From: DASQFQ01 sp963730115
Lineage (GTDB): Bacteria; Actinomycetota; Thermoleophilia; Solirubrobacterales; Solirubrobacteraceae
Reading direction: 5' to 3'
Assembly: GCA_963730115.1 (NCBI GenBank)
Contig: CAVSQM010000004.1
Location: 310,001-374,000, forward strand
DNA length: 64,000 nt
The translations under genes were made by a program, and so were the position numbers. Below the pieces are notes generated by a model, which saw only the letters and a program-made list of their open reading frames with translations, was not told the DNA's origin and did no database searches. Shown here in pieces: positions 59,539-64,000 of this stretch (positions are counted from its first letter, which is position 1; every line of letters starts with the position of its first letter).

Positions 59539-60773
59539 GCGTGCCCGCGCACCGCGGTGCGCACGGCGACGTCGAGCGCTTCGTCGCGCTTCGTCTTGTC
59601 GTCGTCCTGCGCCTTCACGTCCGGCGTGATGCCGGCGCCCTTCTTGGGGCCGCCGCCGCCGAGGTTGCGGCCCTTGGGCGTGAAGTACTCGCCGACCGTG
59701 ATGTCGAGCGCGCCGCCGTTGGAGAGCTCCTTGATCTCCTGGAAGACGCCCTTGCCGAATGTGCGGGTGCCGACGACGGTCGCGCGGTCGCGGTCCTGCA
59801 GCGCGCCGGTGACGATCTCGGAGGCCGAGGCGGACTCGCCGTTGACGAGCACGGCGACGGGGACCTTGGTCGGGATCGAGGAGCCGGTGGCCTCGAACAC
59901 GCGCTCGGGCCGCGCGCGACCCTTCGTGCTCACGATCTTGCCTTCGGGGATGAACAGCGAGGAGACGAGCACCGCCTCGTTCAAGAGTCCGCCGCCGTTG
60001 TTGCGCAGGTCCAGCACGACCGACTCCGCGCCCTTGTCGAGCAGCCCGCGGGTCGCCTTGCCGACCGCGGCGTGCGCGCCGGACGTGAAGCTGGCGAGCT
60101 TGACGTAGGCGACCTTGCGGCCGTTCTTCTTGACCATCCGCGACTCGACCACCGGGACGTCGACGCGCGCCCGCTCGACCTTGACGTCGCGCGGCGGCTC
60201 CTTGCCGCTCGTCACCGTCAGCGTCACCTCGGTGCCGGCGGGGCCCTTGATCTTCGTCGTCGCCTCCTCGGAGGACGCGCCCTTCAACGGCTTCCCGTTC
60301 ACGGCGGTGATCTCGTCCCCGGGCTCGAGGCCGGCCTTGGCGGCCGGCGAGCCCTTGAACACGGTGAGGATGCGCAGGCCCTCGGGGACCTCCTCGACGT
60401 TCATGCCGACGCCCTCGAACGCGCCCTGCGTGGCCTCCTCGAACGACTTGTAGGCCTTCGGGTCGAAGTAGGCGGAGAAGCGGTCGTTGAGCGACTCGAC
60501 CGCCGAGCCGAGCGCCTTGTCGACGAGCTGCTCGCGGTCGACCTTGCGGTAGTAGTCGTCCTCGATGATGTCCGCGGCCTCCTGGTAGAGCTGCGCGTCG
60601 TCGTCGCCGACGAGCGTGTCGCGGACCTGGTTCGGGAGATAGTCGGGGTGCCCGCCGAGCCAGATCCCGCCCGCGAGCAGGACGAGCACCAGCAGCGTGC
60701 CGAGCGGCACGATCCAGGGGCTACGGCGACGGCGCGGAGCGCGAGGCACGCAGAACACGGTACTGCGCCCCAT
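59535..60773 (-). CDS. C-terminal processing peptidase (S41)
   Basis: This 412-residue protease has one N-terminal membrane helix (WIVPLGTLLVLVLLAGGIWLGG), a PDZ domain around 117-190 (GVGMNVEEVPEGLRILTVF, KAGLEPGDEITAVNG), and the Ser316/Lys341 dyad in NGESASASEI and RTFGKGVFQ, spaced 25 residues apart as in Prc. The active domain should face outside. It is coupled by GTGA overlap to rnr and follows ftsX, a usual neighbour in actinobacteria. The start could also be the GTG six codons downstream. Confidence 0.92.
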   Translation of the reverse strand: MGRSTVFCVPRAPRRRRSPWIVPLGTLLVLVLLAGGIWLGGHPDYLPNQVRDTLVGDDDAQLYQEAADIIEDDYYRKVDREQLVDKALGSAVESLNDRFSAYFDPKAYKSFEEATQGAFEGVGMNVEEVPEGLRILTVFKGSPAAKAGLEPGDEITAVNGKPLKGASSEEATTKIKGPAGTEVTLTVTSGKEPPRDVKVERARVDVPVVESRMVKKNGRKVAYVKLASFTSGAHAAVGKATRGLLDKGAESVVLDLRNNGGGLLNEAVLVSSLFIPEGKIVSTKGRARPERVFEATGSSIPTKVPVAVLVNGESASASEIVTGALQDRDRATVVGTRTFGKGVFQEIKELSNGGALDITVGEYFTPKGRNLGGGGPKKGAGITPDVKAQDDDKTKRDEALDVAVRTAVRGHA

Positions 60774-60790
60774 TTGGGTTTCCTAAGCGC

Positions 60791-61690
60791 TCAGACGCGC
60801 AGGAAACGGCGCAGCGAGAGGCCGGAGCCGATCGCCGAGACTCCGACCGACGCCCCCAGCAGCACGGCGATCAGGAACCCGAAGTTGATCGTGTCCGGCG
60901 CGGCGATGAGCGCGAACTCGGCCGCGAGCGGGTCGACCAGCGCGACCTTGACCACGCCGAGCAGCAGGATGGCCAGGATCCCGCCGAGCGCGCCGACCAG
61001 CACGCCCTCGAGCACGAACGGCCATCGGATGAACCAGTCGGTCGCGCCCACCAGCTTCATCACCTCGACCTCGCGGCGGCGCGCGTACAGCGACAGCCGG
61101 ATCGTGTTGGCGATCAGCAGCACCGAGGCGACGCACAGCAGCACCGCGAGCAGCGCCATCGTGATCTTCACGACGCGCGTGGCGGAGAGGATCTTGTTGG
61201 TGTCCTCCTCGCGGTTGCGGACCTCGTCGATGGCGGGGTCGATGACCGTGCGGCCGCCGGACGGCGCGAGCGGGGCCAGCGCGTTGCGGACCTTGGAGAT
61301 GTTGTCCGGCTCGTCGGGATAGACCCGGAACGTGTCCGGCAGCGGGTTCGACCCCAGCAGCTCGTAGTACTCGCCGCGGCCGGCCTTGCGCTCGGCGGCG
61401 ATCGCCTGCTCCTTCGGGATGTACTCCACGCGGGCGACGTGCGGGGTCTCGTTCTCGATGATCCCGCGCACGCGCTCGGCCTCGGCGGGGGTCGTGCGCG
61501 GCTGCAGGTAGACGTCGGCGATCACGCGCGAGCGGACCTCGTTGGCGGCGCCGGTGGTGGCCTGGACGACGGGGATGAACACGCCGAGCACCAGCACGGT
61601 CACGAGCACGGTGGCCATCGCCGCGAACGACGGCACCGCGTTGCGCGTGAGCGCCCGCACCGCCTCGTGGAAGAAGAAGCCGAACCTCAC
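60791..61690 (-). CDS. ftsX: Cell division permease-like protein FtsX
   Basis: This 299-residue protein has the FtsX layout: a cytoplasmic start FFFHEAVRALTRNAVPSFAA, a first helix, a large outer domain with ADVYLQPRTTPAEAERVRGII and YIPKEQAIAA, then three helices and LYARRREVEVMKLVGATDWFIRWPFVLEG. With FtsE it regulates peptidoglycan hydrolases at division. GTG 61690 overlaps the ftsE stop (GTGA). Confidence 0.95.
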   Translation of the reverse strand: MRFGFFFHEAVRALTRNAVPSFAAMATVLVTVLVLGVFIPVVQATTGAANEVRSRVIADVYLQPRTTPAEAERVRGIIENETPHVARVEYIPKEQAIAAERKAGRGEYYELLGSNPLPDTFRVYPDEPDNISKVRNALAPLAPSGGRTVIDPAIDEVRNREEDTNKILSATRVVKITMALLAVLLCVASVLLIANTIRLSLYARRREVEVMKLVGATDWFIRWPFVLEGVLVGALGGILAILLLGVVKVALVDPLAAEFALIAAPDTINFGFLIAVLLGASVGVSAIGSGLSLRRFLRV

Positions 61691-62448
61691 GTCGAATACC
61701 CGCCGTGGGCGACGTCGCGGACCACGTGGCCCTCGGAGAGCTCGATCACGCGGCGGCGCATGCGGTCGACCATCGACTTGTCGTGGGTGGCGACGATCAC
61801 CGTCGTCCCCGTGCGGTTGATCCGGTACAGCAGCTGCATGATCCCGATCGACGTCTCGGGGTCGAGGTTGCCGGTCGGCTCGTCGGCCAGCAGCAGCGGC
61901 GGGTGGTTGACGAACGCGCGCGCAACCGACACGCGCTGCTGCTCGCCGCCGGAGAGCTGGTCGGGGAAGTTGTGGAGCTTGGTCGAGAGGCCGGTGAGGC
62001 GCAGGATGTCCGGCACCTTCTCGCGGATCTCGCGGCGCGTGCCGCCGGTGACCTGGAGCGCGTAGGCGACGTTGTCGTGCACCGTGCGGCTCGGCAGCAG
62101 CTTGAAGTCCTGGAAGACGACGCCGACGTTGCGGCGGTAGTAGGGGATCTTCTTGCGCGGCACCGTGCCGAGGTCGTGGCCGGCCACGGTGATCGAGCCG
62201 AACGTCGGCTCGGACTCCTTGATCAGCAGCCGCATCAGCGTCGACTTGCCCGAGCCGGAGGCGCCGACCACGAACACGAACTCGCCGGGCTGGACGGCGA
62301 ACGTGACGTCCTCGACGCCGATCGCGGTCTTGGAGTAGCGCTTGGTGACCGAGCGCAGGTCGACGATCGCCCCCTCGACCGGGGGCGGCAGGACGCTGCG
62401 GCGCGGCGCCGGGGCAGCGCGGCGTGGGCGATTGTCGGTAGCGGCCAT
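61687..62448 (-). CDS. ftsE: Cell division ATP-binding protein FtsE
   Basis: This 253-residue ATPase has Walker A GASGSGKST at 62-70, signature LSGGEQQRVSVARAF at 165-179, Walker B LLLADEPTGNLD at 185-196 and ATHDKSMVD. A ~30-residue Arg/Pro-rich N-terminal extension precedes the usual start (IVDLRSVTKRY). It drives FtsX. In many actinobacteria prfB lies just upstream; here a divergent M16 peptidase gene is there, 78 bp away. Confidence 0.95.
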   Translation of the reverse strand: MAATDNRPRRAAPAPRRSVLPPPVEGAIVDLRSVTKRYSKTAIGVEDVTFAVQPGEFVFVVGASGSGKSTLMRLLIKESEPTFGSITVAGHDLGTVPRKKIPYYRRNVGVVFQDFKLLPSRTVHDNVAYALQVTGGTRREIREKVPDILRLTGLSTKLHNFPDQLSGGEQQRVSVARAFVNHPPLLLADEPTGNLDPETSIGIMQLLYRINRTGTTVIVATHDKSMVDRMRRRVIELSEGHVVRDVAHGGYST

Positions 62449-62513
62449 CGCGAATGCGTGAGGGTACCGACGGGCTTTCGGCGGCCCGGCAAGAAGCCCT
62501 GCAATGTTGCCGC

Positions 62514-62519
62514 TAGCCT
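62514..62519 (+). promoter_or_regulatory. -10 box of the M16 peptidase gene
   Basis: TAGCCT matches TANNNT and ends 7 nt before ATG 62527, consistent with a leaderless message. No good -35 is visible in the 78-bp gap to ftsE. Confidence 0.35.
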
Positions 62520-62526
62520 GGGGTTC

Positions 62527-63777
62527 ATGCCGTCGATTCGCTCCCACACCCTCGAGAACGGTCTCCCCATCCATCACGTCGAGCTCGAGGGCACTCGAGC
62601 GGCGACCGTGCTCGTCGCCTTCGAGGCCGGCGCCCGCACCGAGCGGCCCGAGGAGAACGGCATGGCCCACTTCCTCGAGCACCTCGTGTTCAAGGGCGGC
62701 GAGGTCTACGACGACTACCGCAAGGTCAACGAGACCGCCGAGCAGATGGGCGCGGTCCTCAACGCCTACACGTCGCACGACCTCGTGGCCTTCCACCTCA
62801 CCTGCCGCGCCGAGGTGGTGCCGCGGGCGATCGACCTGCTGACCGACTTCGTCGGCCGCCCGAGGATCGACGAGGCCGAGCTCGACCGCGAGCGCGGCGT
62901 GGTGGTGCAGGAGATCGCGCGCGCCAAGGACACGCCATCCGTCGTCGCCGAGCACCTGATCGACCAGGCTGCGTTCGGCGACCACCCGCTCGGCCGCCCG
63001 GTGCTCGGGCCGCCGGAGCACATCCAGAGCTTCACGCGCGACGCGATCGTCGCCTTCCGCTCGCGCCAGTGGGCGGGGGCGCGCGGCGGCGCGTTCCTGG
63101 TCGGCAACCTCGAGCATGTGCCCGACGACGGCGCGCTCGCCGAGACGTTCGGGCGCTTCCCGTCGATCTCGGCCAACGGCGGCTGGGAGCCGGCGCCGAC
63201 CTTCACGCCGCAGACGCTCGTCGAGGCGCGCGACTCCAACCAGTCGCACCTGCGCATCTCCTACCGGCCGCAGGTCGACACCGACGACCGCGAGCAGCGC
63301 GCCGCGCTGGCGATCTACTCGACGCTGCTCGGCGGCTCGATGGGCTCGCGGCTGTTCGACGAGATCCGCGAGCAGCGCGGGCTCGCCTACTCGGTCTACT
63401 CGGTCGAGCACACGTTCGCCGACGTGCCGATCCTGCAGCTGTCGGCCGGGCTCGATTCCGCCAAGTGCATCGAGGCCTACCACTGCATGCGCGGGATCGT
63501 CGACGACCTGCGGGAGAACGGGCCGCGCGCGGACGAGTTCGAGCGCGCTCGCGCATACGCCGCGGGCCGGCGCGTGCTGGCGTTCGAGAACACCAACGCG
63601 GTGGCGCGCCATGCGGCCGCGCAGACGGTGCTGTTCGGGCAGGACATCGACCCGGACGTCGCTATCGCCTCGCTCGACGAGACGACGCTCGAGGCCGTCA
63701 CGGAGGTCGCGCGCGGCGTCTCCGTCGAGGCGTCGGTGGCCTGCGTCGGGCCGCACGAAGTCGCCGAGTTCGCCTAA
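62527..63777 (+). CDS. M16-family zinc peptidase (PqqL/MPP-like)
   Basis: This 416-residue protein has the inverted zinc motif HFLEH at 48-52 with the distal Glu in EAELDRERGVVVQEI, and the C-terminal R/Y pair segment GSRLFDEIREQRGLAYSVYS. It is a full one-chain M16B protein, like the actinobacterial and Bacillus YmxG/MlpA-type enzymes. It is cytosolic and should cut short peptides. Divergent from ftsE. Confidence 0.93.
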   Translation: MPSIRSHTLENGLPIHHVELEGTRAATVLVAFEAGARTERPEENGMAHFLEHLVFKGGEVYDDYRKVNETAEQMGAVLNAYTSHDLVAFHLTCRAEVVPRAIDLLTDFVGRPRIDEAELDRERGVVVQEIARAKDTPSVVAEHLIDQAAFGDHPLGRPVLGPPEHIQSFTRDAIVAFRSRQWAGARGGAFLVGNLEHVPDDGALAETFGRFPSISANGGWEPAPTFTPQTLVEARDSNQSHLRISYRPQVDTDDREQRAALAIYSTLLGGSMGSRLFDEIREQRGLAYSVYSVEHTFADVPILQLSAGLDSAKCIEAYHCMRGIVDDLRENGPRADEFERARAYAAGRRVLAFENTNAVARHAAAQTVLFGQDIDPDVAIASLDETTLEAVTEVARGVSVEASVACVGPHEVAEFA

Positions 63778-63839
63778 ACACCGTCAAGCGGTAACGGGAC
63801 CGACACGCGCGAGGGCTGTCGCGTGGCAGGCTTCGGCTC

Positions 63840-64000
63840 ATGTCATCTCTTCGCCTGCTTGGGGCGGCCGGCGCGCTTCTGCTCGTCCTCGCCAGCCCCG
63901 CGGCCGCGCACAAGCGCCATCACCACCACCACAAGGACGTCAGGGTCCAGCTGCTGGCCATCAACGACTTCCACGGGCACCTCCAGACGACGACCACGGG
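63840..64000 (+). CDS. 5'-nucleotidase/UshA-like metallophosphatase, 3' truncated by window end
   Basis: The first 53 residues show a signal peptide (SSLRLLGAAGALLLVLASPAAA), a His-rich stretch HKRHHHHK and then VRVQLLAINDFHGHLQ, the first metal motif (NDFHGH) of the UshA/5'-nucleotidase family. It should be secreted and hydrolyse nucleotides or sugar nucleotides. ATG 63840 follows a region with GGCAGGCTTCGG. The rest lies beyond the window. The His run may help bind metal. Confidence 0.8.
   Translation, partial: MSSLRLLGAAGALLLVLASPAAAHKRHHHHHKDVRVQLLAINDFHGHLQTTTT

Overview
The window is a gene-dense stretch of a very GC-rich chromosome (by eye well above 70% G+C) with short intergenic gaps, GTG/TTG starts and many probable leaderless genes. 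An OpcA-type G6PDH partner, a Tal-Pgi fusion, PPK1, an ftsEX-smpB gene order, secreted CAP/PD40/GGxGxD-repeat proteins and an SDR-fusion fatty acyl reductase fit an actinobacterium. My best guess is class Thermoleophilia (Solirubrobacterales-like), inferred from gene style and not from any search. No phage, IS, CRISPR, rRNA or tRNA was found.

Layout. 0-9.3 kb: 3' part of a fatty acyl-CoA reductase, an anti-sigma-like membrane protein, an ABC exporter pair, a translationally coupled ppx-ppk polyphosphate pair, and a secreted GGxGxD-repeat protein facing an ECF sigma gene. 9.8-19.6 kb: CAP protein, GNAT, phosphoesterase, MarR regulator, zinc-ribbon protein, STAS protein, tandem HD-GYP protein, two S51 peptidases, PD40 propeller, APH kinase, FUSC-like membrane protein. 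19.6-29.3 kb: a seven-gene minus-strand operon tal-pgi > gnd > zwf > opcA > pgl > ROK kinase > GH15 that could take glucose from a saccharide through the oxidative pentose phosphate pathway. 29.4-40.2 kb: msrB, DUF2625, DoxX-like, an MFS exporter divergent from its TetR, M3 peptidase, the coupled operon cfa > asparaginase > M20, DUF1835, cupin, a small membrane protein. 40.2-50.9 kb: TetR facing a membrane-fused NNMT-like methyltransferase across a GTAC-rich operator array, then murB, AraC, two VOC proteins, an aminotransferase, DUF899, a large secreted protein, an alpha/beta hydrolase and a possible eCIS-cargo-like protein. 51.0-64 kb: tmRNA, a flavoprotein, a TetR/YceI bidirectional promoter region, FMN reductase, VOC, BBE-like oxidase, M50 protease, the operon ftsE > ftsX > ctp > rnr > smpB, an M16 peptidase, and the start of a UshA-like gene.

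Three signals run through the window. First, several divergent gene pairs share overlapping, near-symmetric -10 boxes, often with both transcripts probably leaderless or with twin operators. Second, at least five convergent pairs end in a shared CTAG that gives TAG to both strands. Third, five genes appear broken by a single-base indel, with the rest of the protein intact in another frame; this looks more like consensus error than decay and should be checked before those genes are used.
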